Program-made: the position numbers and the translations under genes
Notes under the pieces: model-generated
Database searches by the model: none
Seen by the model: only the letters and a program-made list of their open reading frames with translations
What the model was told of the DNA's origin: nothing
Source of the DNA: Lachnospiraceae bacterium
GTDB lineage: Bacteria > Bacillota > Clostridia > Lachnospirales > Lachnospiraceae
DNA length: 64,000 bases
Direction: 5' to 3'
Assembly (NCBI GenBank): GCA_022791635.1
Contig: JAAVZL010000053.1
Location: forward strand, 48,301 to 112,300
Shown: in pieces, positions 53,643-63,854 of the stretch
How the letters are laid out: every line of letters begins with the position of its first letter
How positions within the stretch are numbered: the stretch's first letter is position 1

Positions 53643-55129
53643 TCAGACGTGGGGGAGCGGAACGGGCGGAAGCTCTACCTCCTTCACACTCTGTTTATCA
53701 TAGGCCGGGTACAGCGCCGTCCCCGGCATATTCGGGGCATTTGGAGCAGGCTTTACCTTAAGGGTCAGATTGACTTCCATTGTATCCCAATTATCCGTAT
53801 CTGCCGTGGTAAAAATTACCGGATACCGGGTGCTTTCACTGTCTGCGCAGGTGGGACGTACCGTACCATCCTTCCAGGCAAAGCTGCCGGCCGTATTGAC
53901 GGTTCCGCCGCTTATTGCGCTTTCATTTAAGGACTGTCCATAGGTAATTTCGGAGGCCGACGGCAAAGCCGTTATCTCCGGCTGTTCTTTCCACGGAAGG
54001 AATACCCACTGCTGGGCATTCGTACCGTTTCCAAGCCATAGCTGAATATTGTTTCCCTCTTTAAACTTTCCATTCTCTACATCTATGTACAAGCCATTGC
54101 ACTTGGAAATAATACTGTATGCATTTCCATTCGGTTTAATAATCCATTTCTGTGCATCGGAATCATGAAATTGATACAGCTGTAGATTTTTCCCCTTAGT
54201 CCAGGCAGCGTTCTTCACATCCAGATACAGCCCGGAAGCATGCTTCCTAATGCTGTAATGACCGTTCCCCAAATAGGTAACATCAAAGGTATTTCTCCTG
54301 TCCTTTGTGCACATACTTAAACGGATGTTGGTTTTGCCGTCTCCCTCTACCCCCGGGATCTTAGAAGGATCCGAGGCAAGGGCAATCTGGTATTCTTCGT
54401 CCTCGATTGTCTGTCCGACCTTATTGCCGCAGGGAATGAAGAGCCATCTCTGTTTCCAGGAATTGGGGTCTTTCGTCCACACCTGGATATTCGCCTTATT
54501 ATCGTTAGTGCCGCCGGCAACATCCAGCCCCAGACTAGGGTTTGCGGCTGTGATGATGTGGTAATATCCGTTTGGAATGGTTCGGGGATAGCCGGTTTCC
54601 ATGCGTTGCCCCCGCTTAGCAGGAGGTGTATTAATCTCGTCATAATTTGTCGCATGATAAAATCCAGTAACTTCAGATATTTTGTGTGAGCGGCCCCATT
54701 CAATTTTACAAGGCGCTCCCCAATTTCACTCTACACTTATAAGGTCATTACCATTTCGAGCTATTACAACAAACGAATGTGCATTATTTATTCTAACATA
54801 ATCTCCAACCATAATATTTTGCACATCTTTTCTAGTTCCTCTATAATCAGGAATTGTTTCTCCAAATATATCATAAAATATCTGACTAGCAAGTCCTACA
54901 CACTGTCTTCCAAGATAAGTTTTTCCACAACCATTTATTTCACTGGTATTTTCACTATATACTGTGCCATCAGGATGAATACATGGTTAAGTTTATTATC
55001 AACACCACTTTCTGATTCTGCATACACAATTCTCATGTTTGAATCATTAGCATTGAATATCATTATAAAACTCACTATAGCCACCAATATTTCTGTAACT
55101 AATCTACTTCTTAATTTCCTGCTTCCCAT
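53643..55129 (-). pseudogene. Secreted CHAP-like / ricin-lectin protein, decayed
   Basis: A signal sequence (VTEILVAIVSFIMIFNANDS) begins the gene. Near 54985 the frame changes. The next frame reads CGKTYLGRQCVGLASQIFYD and VGDYVRINNAHSFVVIARNG, the Cys and His of a CHAP/NlpC-like amidase, and meets an in-frame TGA at 54726-54728 (SVE-stop-NWG). It then continues unbroken through RICIN beta-trefoil repeats (SLGLDVAGGTNDNKANIQVW, SGLYLDVKNAAWTKGKNLQL, CNGLYIDVENGKFKEGNNIQ) into an Ig-like part, and ends abruptly in PPVPLPHV. At least two lesions plus a short end mean loss of function. It may have been a wall hydrolase with carbohydrate-binding domains. A 319-residue remnant from 54602 could still be translated. 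Confidence 0.8.
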
Positions 55130-55172
55130 CTAACTCAATCCCCCTTATAATTAACTAAGCTGTATTAACAGC

Positions 55173-55300
55173 AAAGTGTACTTTTCTGCCATTTTATTTT
55201 AAGGTATATTTTTTGTTTTTATGGAAAAAAGACCCATCTTGCGGTATTTTTATAAATAAAGGTAAAGAAATATCAGCTTATAAAAAAGTGCACCTTTCTG
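55173..55300 (+). repeat. Two copies of AAAGTGYACYTTTCTG upstream of the lectin remnant
   Basis: AAAGTGTACTTTTCTG (55173-55188) and AAAGTGCACCTTTCTG (55285-55300), direct, 112 bp apart, each with an internal dyad. They lie in the gene-free stretch between the lectin remnant and family-2 copy b and may be operator sites. Confidence 0.4.
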
Positions 55301-55334
55301 TAAAAGTACTTATCTACTGCAGCTTACCCTCAAA

Positions 55335-55516
55335 GGGGCTGGCGCAAAATAAGCCATCAGACTTTTCCAATATCCAGTGTCCGGCTGTTCGCGTACAGGC
55401 TGTCTGATATGAACGGATATTGCTCAGGCAATGTCCGTACAGAGCAGACAGAATGTACGAGAACCGTCCGAACACAGGATATGGAAAAGTCTGATGGCTT
55501 ATTTTGTGACAGCCCC
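55335..55516. repeat. Family-2 palindromic element, copy b
   Basis: 182 bp. Both arms begin GGGGCTG and share CAAAATAAGCCATCAGAC on opposite strands, then TTTTCCA and further pairs for about 60 bp per arm. It lies after the end of the small gene at 55555 on the minus strand and could be its 3' hairpin. Confidence 0.87.
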
Positions 55517-55554
55517 CTCACAGCATTCAGCTCACAGCCATTCACCAAATCTCC

Positions 55555-55833
55555 CTACAAGCAAGCCTCCTGACTCATTGCTGGCGTAAATAACTCCGCA
55601 CGATATTGAAGCATCGGTAAGGACATCTCACACACCTTCACTCCCGCAACTCCCTCCGCCTCCGAATACCCATTCACATCCTCCCAGGTATAATCCGGCA
55701 GATAACATACCGCATGATGAAAGCCATCCTTTAAATCCGGCGTCTCTATATAAACCTTTACTCTCCCATCCTGCAAAAGTTCCGAATGTGTAATCTCTGT
55801 ATCATCATTTAATGTTACATAAGGATACATCAT
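55555..55833 (-). CDS. Small hypothetical protein paired with the AAA-ATPase/nuclease
   Basis: 92 residues, start at an ATG-ATG pair (MMYPYVTLNDDTEITHSELL). Acidic beta-rich sequence with HHAVCYLPDYTWEDVNGYSE and CEMSLPMLQYRAEL; no motif known to me. It begins 4 bp past the end of the upstream gene's stop, so both are likely co-translated. No signal peptide or membrane segment. It may be an accessory to the ATPase/nuclease protein, but that is from position only. Confidence 0.55.
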   Translation of the reverse strand: MMYPYVTLNDDTEITHSELLQDGRVKVYIETPDLKDGFHHAVCYLPDYTWEDVNGYSEAEGVAGVKVCEMSLPMLQYRAELFTPAMSQEACL

Positions 55834-55837
55834 AAAA

Positions 55838-57522
55838 TCACCCAACTAAAACCCTCTTTCCCTCAAAAGCAAAGCCATATTTACGAATCCGTTCCGCCCC
55901 AATACCCTTTGCCTCCAAGGCCGCCGCATATTTCTTTTCCTCGATCTGCCGCAAAGCTGCCTTCACCGTATCCTCCAATGTACGCTCTTCTTCGGGATCA
56001 TGTACCTTGAATTCCATTATCATCGCCGGATCCCCTTCCCTGCACGGCTCCAGCATCACATCATAACACCCGTAGCCACTTTCCCGATTGGAGGTCAGAA
56101 CATAACGCCCCCGAAGCTCCACCAAAAGCCCCAGCACAAATCCATGATAAAAGCGTTCCGGCTCTGCGTGCTCGGACGGACTGGTTCCTCCGTCAAAAGA
56201 GCTGAAGGTAGCTAAGGCAACCTTATTCATATAAATATTCATTTCCTTCTTATTATCTCTTAAAAGCGCCTGTACAAACTCATTGTACCGGACGGTATCA
56301 CCTGCAAACCACTCACGAATCATCCGCTCAAACATAATACGGACCTCTTTGTTCGTCAGAACCAGATCGTACTCCTCATTCCCCCATTCCTCCCGAAGTG
56401 TATACTTCTCCACCCGCAGATAACCGCTGGCAAGCAGCAAGCTCCAGATCGCATTCTTTTGAACCGTTAATTGGTCAAAAACAATTTGCTCATCCATCTC
56501 CGTATGAAGAGGCTTCCCCTCCAGAAGATCCTCCATAATAACCTTTGTCTCTTTGTTTCCCTCACGAATCAGCTTACTCGCCAGACTATTGCTGCTGGTG
56601 TTTGCCCAGTAGGCTGAAAATTTCTCTGTTTTCAGGTAATTTAAAATCGACCACGGATTATAGATGTCCCTTCTGCTCCCGAACACAAATCCGTCATACC
56701 AGCTTTTTACTGCTTCTCTTTTTTCCGAAAGTCCAAATTCCTCAAGAGCTTCCCACACCTCTGCCTCCGTAAATCCGAAGCTGTCCGCATAAGCCTCAGA
56801 GGTAGTCGTCACCACAGTCAAATTATTCAGATCCGAAAAGATCGATTCCTTGCTCACCCTGATAATTCCCGTCATTACAGCTCTTTCCAGATAGGGATTC
56901 GTCTTAAAGGTGGAATTAAACAATTTTCTGAAAATACCGTCATCTCCCCCCAAAAGCCATTTACATAAGCCTCCTGCATAGGCGTGTCATACTCATCCAG
57001 AAGAATGATGACCTTCCTGCCATAATAACGGTATAAATATTCCGACAGCTGATTTAAGGACAAAACTGCATCCACATCCTCCATCTCCACCCTTTTTCTT
57101 CGAAACGTATCCTTTTGCTGCTCTGTCAGACTCTCTCCCTCCAGAAGAAATGTATTTCTGGCATATTCATCCGCTATCAGCTGGCAAATGGTCTTTCGCA
57201 TATCAAAAAAATTGGTGTCCTTTACTCCCGCAAAGCTCAGACAGATGACCGGATATGTCCCCTGAAGCTCCCGGTATTTCTCTTCTCTCCAAATGGACAG
57301 ACCTTCAAACAGCCCATTCCGATTCACATATTTAAGGGAAAAAAACTGTTCCAGCATATCCATCGTCAGAGTCTTCCCAAAACGCCTCGGGCGGGTAATC
57401 AGGGTAACATCATCCCCGCCTTCCCACCATTCCTGAATGAAGCTTGTTTTATCAATATAAAAGTAATGATTTTCTCTTATCTTTTGAAAGCTCTGAATTC
57501 CGATTCCGATATTTCTTGCCAT
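55838..57522 (-). pseudogene. AAA-ATPase-like / PD-(D/E)XK (DUF1703) protein, one-base frameshift
   Basis: The N-terminal part has YFYIDKTSFIQEWWEGGDDV, Walker A LITRPRRFGKTLTMDMLEQF and Walker [21 protein letters not shown], the AAA-ATPase_like family. The C-terminal part continues [20 protein letters not shown] and [20 protein letters not shown], and ends in the nuclease-like DUF1703 region ([20 protein letters not shown]). The frames join if one T is added to a T4 run (A4 at 56931-56934 on the plus strand), giving EMTVFFRKLFN. A recent single-base loss or a sequence error is likely. Intact relatives of about 560 residues are very common in anaerobes with no agreed function. Confidence 0.8.
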
Positions 57523-57635
57523 ACCTGCACCTTCTTCCGGCCTTATCTGGCTTTTAAGTCTCCCTAATGCAAACGCATGAAAAAGCAGCCCGTCCGTAAC
57601 TCCAGTATAACAACTTTAGGCCCCCGATTCAATCC

Positions 57636-58970
57636 TTATTCCTCTGCTTTCCGTCCTCTCTTCCACTCCAAAATCTCTTCCAGTCTCTTTTGCACCTGAG
57701 CCTCCCGCCCCTCCCTCGTGGGATGGTAATACCTCCGCTCCTTCAGAGCATCCGGCAGGCACTGCATCCGGCTTAGCTTCTCCTTTGTATCATGGGCATA
57801 GATATACCCCTCTCCATAATGAAGCTCCTTCATAAGCTTTGTGGGCGCATTTCGAATCTGCAAGGGCACCGGCTCCGCCGGGAATTCCCGTACGTCTTGC
57901 TTGCAGGCCTCACAGGCCTCATAGAGGGCATTGGACTTGGGAGCCATGGAAAGATACACCACCGCATGGGTCAGATGCACATCACACTCCGGCATTCCCA
58001 GGAAATGGCAGGCCTGGTAAACCGCCACCGCCAGAGAAAGAGCCTGCGGATCCGCCATTCCCACATCCTCGCTGGCAAAACGCACCAGCCTCCTGGCAAT
58101 GTACAGAGGATCCTCTCCCCCGTCCAGCATCCGGCACATCCAGTACACCGCCGCGTCGGGATCACTGTTGCGCATGGACTTGTGAAGGGCCGAGATGAGA
58201 TTGTAGTGCTCCTCCCCATTCTTATCATAGAGCAGGGAACGCCGGTTCATACACTGCGCCAGAAGCTCCGAATCCACACAGAGCACCCCGTCCTCATTCA
58301 TTTTTCCGTTGAGAACCGCCATCTCCAGGGTATTGAGAGCCGTCCGGGCATCCCCGTTGGCAAAGCGGGCGATAGCTTCAAGCTGTCTCTCCTCCATAGC
58401 AATCTCCAGATTGCCGAAGCCCTTGGGGCTTTTCAGGGCATGCCGAAGAAGGGCTGTCAGATCCTCCTCCTCCAAAGCCTTTAAAATGAACACCTTACAC
58501 CGGGACAAAAGAGCGGAATTGATCTCAAAGGAGGGATTCTCCGTGGTAGCTCCCACCAGCACAATGCTGCCCTTCTCCACAAAGGGCAGAAAGGCGTCCT
58601 GCTGGGCCTTGTTAAAGCGGTGAATCTCATCCGTAAAGAGCAGGGTGCGAATCCCCATCCGCCGGTTCTGCTCCGCCTGATTCATAACCTCCTTCACTTC
58701 CTTAATGCCGCTGGTCACGGCGCTGAACTCCACAAATTCCGCCCGTGTCTGCCTGGCAATGATCCGCGCCAAGGTGGTCTTCCCCACCCCGGGAGGCCCC
58801 CAGAAAATCATAGACGAGACCTGATCCGTCTCAATCAGTCTCCGCAGAATCTTCCCCTCTCCGATGAGGTGCCTCTGCCCCACATATTCCTCCAGGCTCT
58901 CCGGCCGAAGTCTGCTGGCCAGAGGCGCGCTCTGCTCCCGATCGTCAAATAAGCTCAATTGCTCCATCAT
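57636..58970 (-). CDS. rarA: Replication-associated recombination protein A
   Basis: 444 residues. FWGPPGVGKTTLARIIARQT is Walker A, LFTDEIHRFNKAQQDAFLPF Walker B, and VLVGATTENPSFEINSALLS the sensor and arginine-finger area. RYYHPTREGREAQVQKRLEE closes the MgsA_C domain. The N-terminus MEQLSLFDD resembles a clamp-binding peptide. RarA acts at stalled forks in the cytoplasm. The ATG with GGGTGA eight bases in front is used; the frame runs 31 codons further up without signal. It is followed by the ATPase/nuclease gene, with no clear terminator in the 113-bp gap. Confidence 0.94.
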   Translation of the reverse strand: MMEQLSLFDDREQSAPLASRLRPESLEEYVGQRHLIGEGKILRRLIETDQVSSMIFWGPPGVGKTTLARIIARQTRAEFVEFSAVTSGIKEVKEVMNQAEQNRRMGIRTLLFTDEIHRFNKAQQDAFLPFVEKGSIVLVGATTENPSFEINSALLSRCKVFILKALEEEDLTALLRHALKSPKGFGNLEIAMEERQLEAIARFANGDARTALNTLEMAVLNGKMNEDGVLCVDSELLAQCMNRRSLLYDKNGEEHYNLISALHKSMRNSDPDAAVYWMCRMLDGGEDPLYIARRLVRFASEDVGMADPQALSLAVAVYQACHFLGMPECDVHLTHAVVYLSMAPKSNALYEACEACKQDVREFPAEPVPLQIRNAPTKLMKELHYGEGYIYAHDTKEKLSRMQCLPDALKERRYYHPTREGREAQVQKRLEEILEWKRGRKAEE

Positions 58971-59065
58971 ATCTTTGTCACCCTGCCTTTTTTCGTAGCT
59001 TTTACAAACGTATGTTTCCCTTATCATACTACATTCCACAGGCTCCCACAAGATATTTTCCACAA

Positions 59066-59113
59066 GAAAAAGGAGCCGCCTTTCGAATTAACGAATCCGC
59101 GGACAGCTCCTTA
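59066..59113 (-). terminator. Intrinsic terminator after the HPr-like gene
   Basis: On the minus strand AAGGAGCTGTCCGC pairs with GGCGGCTCCTT, with an inner TTCG/CGAA pair, followed by TTTTTCTTG. It begins 2 bp past the stop codon. Confidence 0.85.
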
Positions 59114-59114
59114 T

Positions 59115-59375
59115 TCAACGAAGATATTCATTGACAAACTCTTGCAGTTGTCGAATCTCTTCCTCTTCCTTTTCCCCTTCCACCGAAAGCTCCACTTCCT
59201 CCCCAGGCTTTATTGAGAGAGACAGTACGTGAAAGATCAGCTTTGCATCACCGCTTTTTTCCCCCTTTCGGATAGTGACTCTTCCCGTACATCCAAGGGC
59301 TTCCTTCACAAGCTGTCCCGCCGTCTTTGGATTCAGTTCGGCCGGATGGCTTATGGTAAATACAAATTTTGTCAT
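59115..59375 (-). CDS. HPr-fold protein lacking the phosphorylation sites
   Basis: 86 residues. The fold lines up with HPr: KFVFTISHPAELNPKTAGQL takes the place of the L-H-A-R-P segment, and GDAKLIFHVLSLSIKPGEEV that of the D-A-K-S-I-M-G-V-M-S-L segment. His15 is Asn, Arg17 is Lys and the regulatory Ser46 is Leu. So it cannot be phosphorylated by enzyme I or by HPr kinase at those residues. Crh of bacilli lacks the His but keeps the Ser; this protein lacks both. The ATG follows AGGTGAGGATT. It sits between a Cof-type phosphatase and rarA. It may be a binding partner or inhibitor, or act outside PTS control. Confidence 0.75.
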   Translation of the reverse strand: MTKFVFTISHPAELNPKTAGQLVKEALGCTGRVTIRKGEKSGDAKLIFHVLSLSIKPGEEVELSVEGEKEEEEIRQLQEFVNEYLR

Positions 59376-59393
59376 AATCCTCACCTGCTGTTT

Positions 59394-60203
59394 TCAAACA
59401 TTTAAATAATGCTCCAATGCATCGGCAATGCCTCCGTCGTTGTTCGTCTTTGTTACATAGTCAGCCCGAGCTTTTAGCTTCTCAATGGCATTTCCCATGG
59501 CAATGCCAATCCCGGCGGCTTCTATAAGCGGAAGATCCAGCTCTTGATCCCCAAAGGCTATGGTCTCCTCTCTGGGAATTCCAAGCTTTCGGCAAATCGC
59601 CGTAAGCGCTGTTCCCTTCGAGACCTTTTGCGGAAAAATTTCCAGAAACACCTCCGCAGAGCAGGCCATGTCAATGCCGGGAATTCCTGCCTTTTCAATC
59701 TCCCTACGAAGATTTTGGATGGTCTTCGCTTCTGCGGCAAACAAAATCTTGTTGGGGCCTGTTCCGCTCCTTTTCCAGATTTCTGCAATCTCGGAAGCAC
59801 GCACAAGCTTCGGCCTGCATCCCATAATCTCCATCTCACGCTCTACAAAAGAATCAATCCCTGTCACATACCACTCTCTTCCCAGGAAAAACCAGAAGGG
59901 AACCTGATACCTTTCGGAAAACTCCTTCTCCATCCTACAGAGAACCTCTGGGGCCATCACTTTATTGGAAATGCAGTCGTCTCCCATCAGGATATAGGTG
60001 CCGGCACTGCAGATCTTGATGCAGGGAACTTTCAGCTCCTCCTCTACCAAATCCGCCCCTCTAGGCATTCTTCCCGTAGCCAGCGCTATCCGGATTCCCC
60101 GGGCCTTGGCCTTTTGAATGCTTCTTTTTACCCGGTCCGATATTTTCTTTTCATCATTGAGAAGCGTCCCGTCAATATCCATACAAATCAGCTTACACTT
60201 CAC
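59394..60203 (-). CDS. Cof-type HAD-superfamily phosphatase
   Basis: 269 residues. LICMDIDGTLLNDEKKISDR is motif I with the nucleophile Asp, IALATGRMPRG motif II with the Thr, TIAFGDQELDLPLIEAAGIG motif IV with the Asp pair, and the Lys in PQKVSKGTAL motif III. A C2b cap lies between. Such enzymes remove phosphate from sugar phosphates or flavin-type compounds. A GTG start is used because GGGAGG stands before it; it overlaps the upstream membrane-protein gene by 11 bp. The gene lies 18 bp before the HPr-like gene and probably shares its transcript. Confidence 0.9.
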   Translation of the reverse strand: MKCKLICMDIDGTLLNDEKKISDRVKRSIQKAKARGIRIALATGRMPRGADLVEEELKVPCIKICSAGTYILMGDDCISNKVMAPEVLCRMEKEFSERYQVPFWFFLGREWYVTGIDSFVEREMEIMGCRPKLVRASEIAEIWKRSGTGPNKILFAAEAKTIQNLRREIEKAGIPGIDMACSAEVFLEIFPQKVSKGTALTAICRKLGIPREETIAFGDQELDLPLIEAAGIGIAMGNAIEKLKARADYVTKTNNDGGIADALEHYLNV

Positions 60204-60489
60204 AGGATGCCTCCCCCTCCAACAGATGCAGCATTTTTTCCACATTGCGTCTTCCGTTTTTTAATCCCAGATTTAAAATAACAGCACAGACGGTTCCCGC
60301 AAACAGCAGGAAAAAGCCTGCAATGGTACAAACAAGGTTTCCGCCGGTTCCGGAAAATCCCGTATAGACAAATGCAATGCCTGCCGCAGATACTGCCAGG
60401 GCAAAGGTCTTCCATCTGCCGATCTGCTTAAGTGCCTTGATTTGAAGTCCGGCCTCCTGTGATAATCGATTCTTTTCTATTGCATTCAT
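60193..60489 (-). CDS. Small membrane protein, two helices, function unknown
   Basis: 98 residues. A polar helical start (NRLSQEAGLQIKALKQIGRW) precedes two membrane segments (TFALAVSAAGIAFVYTGF and LVCTIAGFFLLFAGTVCAVI), then a basic tail with NVEKMLHLLEGEASCEV. The topology puts both ends inside. AGGAGG precedes the ATG. It overlaps the Cof-type phosphatase gene, so the two are co-expressed. No family recognised. Confidence 0.7.
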   Translation of the reverse strand: MNAIEKNRLSQEAGLQIKALKQIGRWKTFALAVSAAGIAFVYTGFSGTGGNLVCTIAGFFLLFAGTVCAVILNLGLKNGRRNVEKMLHLLEGEASCEV

Positions 60490-60518
60490 TGTAATGATTC
60501 CTCCTTAAAAGAATCTGC

Positions 60519-60566
60519 TGCAGACAGCTGCGAAATGGAGGGTTTCTGACAAAACAGCTGTCTGCA
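60519..60566. repeat. Hairpin with 12-bp arms beside the truncated kinase
   Basis: TGCAGACAGCTG and CAGCTGTCTGCA enclose 24 bases. It stands 18 bp past the shortened kinase gene and may mark a deletion or an insertion end there, or serve as a weak 3' structure. No U-run. Confidence 0.6.
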
Positions 60567-60583
60567 TATCCGCAGCTTCCGTC

Positions 60584-61303
60584 TTAATAAGCAAGTCCCG
60601 GATTAAATTCCGATTCCCTGGCGTATTCCTCCAGCTTCTGATTGGCCTGCAGAAGCTCCGAATTGGCCGTATTCAGCTTTTCATTCAAGCTCAGAATTCG
60701 TTCCTTTTCGCTTAACTGCGTCAGAATCAGAACAATCATATAAAGAATGAACACAAACATATTCAGGGAGACCAGAATATTCCGAATCCCCAAAAGAATA
60801 GACTGCATATCACTGTGATAATACTCCAGGCAAGTCTCCAGCGAAATCAGCTCATACCGGGCAGACAAAAGATCGTAATCCAGAAAAATGTAACATGCGC
60901 ATATGATTGTCATAAATGCAATGCGCCATTTCATATCGGAAAAATAGCTCATCGTATCTGCTATAATCAAGAGCACAATTCCCGTATAGCTAAAATGGAG
61001 TACATAGCTGATGGAAAAGGCCACCCCAAGCTCCACACCTGTTTTCAGCAGAAGATGTATGTTTTTCTCACAATGAATGGAGAGCAGCAGAAGCAGACAC
61101 ACATACAGGCCGACAGCCAGCAGCGCCAGCCTCCATGACTCCAAGGGCACATGGCGGACGCGGAGAAGAAAGCGGAATGCGGAATTTTCATGAATATAGC
61201 CTGTCAGGCTGCGGGTAATAATAATCGTTATGTACAATATGGCAACCATATTCAGATTTTTCATAATTCCCAGAATCCATTCGGGCTGCCGACTTTTTTC
61301 CAT
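60584..61303 (-). CDS. Sensor-kinase membrane part, truncated before the catalytic domain
   Basis: 239 residues. Six or seven membrane helices (MVAILYITIIITRSLTGYIH to LVSLNMFVFILYMIVLILTQ) lead into a coiled-coil linker (SEKERILSLNEKLNTANSEL, LQANQKLEEYARES). In LiaS/DesK-like kinases the dimerisation and phospho-His segment would follow. Here the frame ends after EFNPGLAY. The HATPase domain is absent downstream. The ATG with AGGAGGATTT fixes the start. It overlaps no gene, and the anchored sugar-binding protein stands 13 bp upstream as in three-gene sensor sets. It is probably non-functional as a kinase, or a relic. Confidence 0.65.
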   Translation of the reverse strand: MEKSRQPEWILGIMKNLNMVAILYITIIITRSLTGYIHENSAFRFLLRVRHVPLESWRLALLAVGLYVCLLLLLSIHCEKNIHLLLKTGVELGVAFSISYVLHFSYTGIVLLIIADTMSYFSDMKWRIAFMTIICACYIFLDYDLLSARYELISLETCLEYYHSDMQSILLGIRNILVSLNMFVFILYMIVLILTQLSEKERILSLNEKLNTANSELLQANQKLEEYARESEFNPGLAY

Positions 61304-61316
61304 AAATCCTCCTGCG

Positions 61317-62300
61317 CTACTGCCAGCGCTCAACACTGAACTGCTCCACATTCTCCCTGGTTACAAGCTCTACCGGAACGGAGATATATTTTTCCACCGC
61401 CTCTCCCTGCAGCAGCTTATAAATGACGTCTGCCGCCGTCTGTCCAATCTGTGACGGAAACTGCGCTGCAGACGCCGTCATCATTCCCTCCTTGATCAGC
61501 GCCTTCGCATCTGGCGAGGCATCAATGCCATAAACCTTTACCCTATCCAGAAGTGCATTGTCATCCAATGCAGCTACCACTCCCACGCTTGCCAGATCAT
61601 TTAGGCAAAATACACTGTCAAACGCTATTCCCTCATCGATGGCCTCCTGAATTCTGGGCATTGCAATCTCCAGCTGGCCGTCACAGTTCATTTTTCTGAC
61701 AATATGAATCTTCTCATTCTGCTCCACCACATCCAGAAATCCCCGCACTCTGTCCTGGCCGGATTTTGCCGCATCATGGGTCATCACAAGGAGTTCTGCT
61801 TCCTCATGTTCTTTGAGGAAATGCTCCCCCACGATCCGGCCGGCTCGATAGTTGTCAGAGGTAATGGTGCAGTCCGCCAGACTCTCATCCTCCAGGTTGG
61901 AATCCACCACAATAATATAGATCCCCTGTTCCTTGGCCTTTCTCAGGATCTCCGATAAGCTTTTCCAGTCAACGGGAGTCACCACCAGAACGTCAATCCC
62001 CATTCCAATCATCTCGTCAATCTGCTCAATCTGTCTTTCTGCGCTCAATGCCGGATTCCGCAGGATCATTCTGTCCTCCTCCAGCTCTACCCGATTGGCA
62101 ATCTCTTCATTGAGAATTTTATAGAATTCATTGTTCATGGTCATATAGCTGGCTCCTATAAAAAAGGAATTCTCCTTCTGACCCAGCGAATAATCCTTCT
62201 TCGGGGAAAGCTCCAAAAAACCTATCCAGAGCACGGGAAGATACAGCAGCAGATTTATTACGATAAACAGATTCCGATACTTTTTATTCCACCCTGCCAT
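61317..62300 (-). CDS. Membrane-anchored sugar-binding protein (Peripla_BP_4, ribose type)
   Basis: 327 residues. One N-terminal membrane helix (NLFIVINLLLYLPVLWIGFL) holds the domain outside. IDEMIGMGIDVLVVTPVDWK and IYIIVVDSNLEDESLADCTI are the ribose-type fold, and VFCLNDLASVGVVAALDDNA and VKVYGIDASPDAKALIKEG its second lobe, with TASAAQFPSQIGQTAADVIY at the end. It is not a lipoprotein. No permease lies nearby; the next gene encodes the membrane part of a kinase, so it may have been the sensing component. GGGGGATAGAG precedes the ATG. Confidence 0.85.
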   Translation of the reverse strand: MAGWNKKYRNLFIVINLLLYLPVLWIGFLELSPKKDYSLGQKENSFFIGASYMTMNNEFYKILNEEIANRVELEEDRMILRNPALSAERQIEQIDEMIGMGIDVLVVTPVDWKSLSEILRKAKEQGIYIIVVDSNLEDESLADCTITSDNYRAGRIVGEHFLKEHEEAELLVMTHDAAKSGQDRVRGFLDVVEQNEKIHIVRKMNCDGQLEIAMPRIQEAIDEGIAFDSVFCLNDLASVGVVAALDDNALLDRVKVYGIDASPDAKALIKEGMMTASAAQFPSQIGQTAADVIYKLLQGEAVEKYISVPVELVTRENVEQFSVERWQ

Positions 62301-62477
62301 CTCTATCCCCCATTTCTGTACTATAGTATAAGACCTAATTACAGTTCAGTCAAACAAAGCCTCATGCTTTGCCTATTGTTTTCTTCGCTCAGAATCAAAT
62401 ATTTATTCATTTTTTATGCATAATATACATAAAAATATCATTTTTTACAACTTATCCACTATGTAGACTCATAAATA

Positions 62478-62491
62478 TGTATAAAATTTCA
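62478..62491 (+). promoter_or_regulatory. ArgR-type box upstream of argG
   Basis: TGTATAAAATTTCA compares with TGNATWWWWATNCA, one mismatch. It abuts the -35 hexamer of the argG promoter, a place where arginine-bound ArgR would block polymerase. A second, shorter dyad TGCATAATATACA lies about 60 bp upstream (near 62417). Confidence 0.55.
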
Positions 62492-62492
62492 C

Positions 62493-62521
62493 TTGCATCT
62501 TTCGGAAGGATGTTGTATATT
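62493..62521 (+). promoter_or_regulatory. Promoter of argG
   Basis: TTGCAT, 17 bp, TATATT on the plus strand. The start is expected near 62528, giving a leader of about 76 nt with an imperfect hairpin (CTGCGGGGC with GCCTCTTTGCAG) before GGAGG. The rest of the 303-bp gap from the anchored binding-protein gene shows only AT-rich sequence. Confidence 0.65.
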
Positions 62522-62603
62522 ATTTGTCAGTGACAAAGTCAGAAAGCTGCGGGGCCAAAAGCCTCTTTGCAGACAAATACAAACCGAGGAGGATTTACCT
62601 ATT

Positions 62604-63830
<1,227 letters not shown>

Positions 63831-63854
63831 ATCATAGTCAAAGACAATGTGATT

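Noticed and set aside
54726..54728. TGA in the CHAP-lectin frame as a selenocysteine codon
   Set aside because: No SECIS-like hairpin is seen just after it, and a frameshift in the same gene plus a clipped end show ordinary decay.
62413..62432. TGCATAATATACA as a full ArgR box
   Set aside because: The half-sites are one base closer than in the classical box. The TGTATAAAATTTCA site at the promoter fits better.
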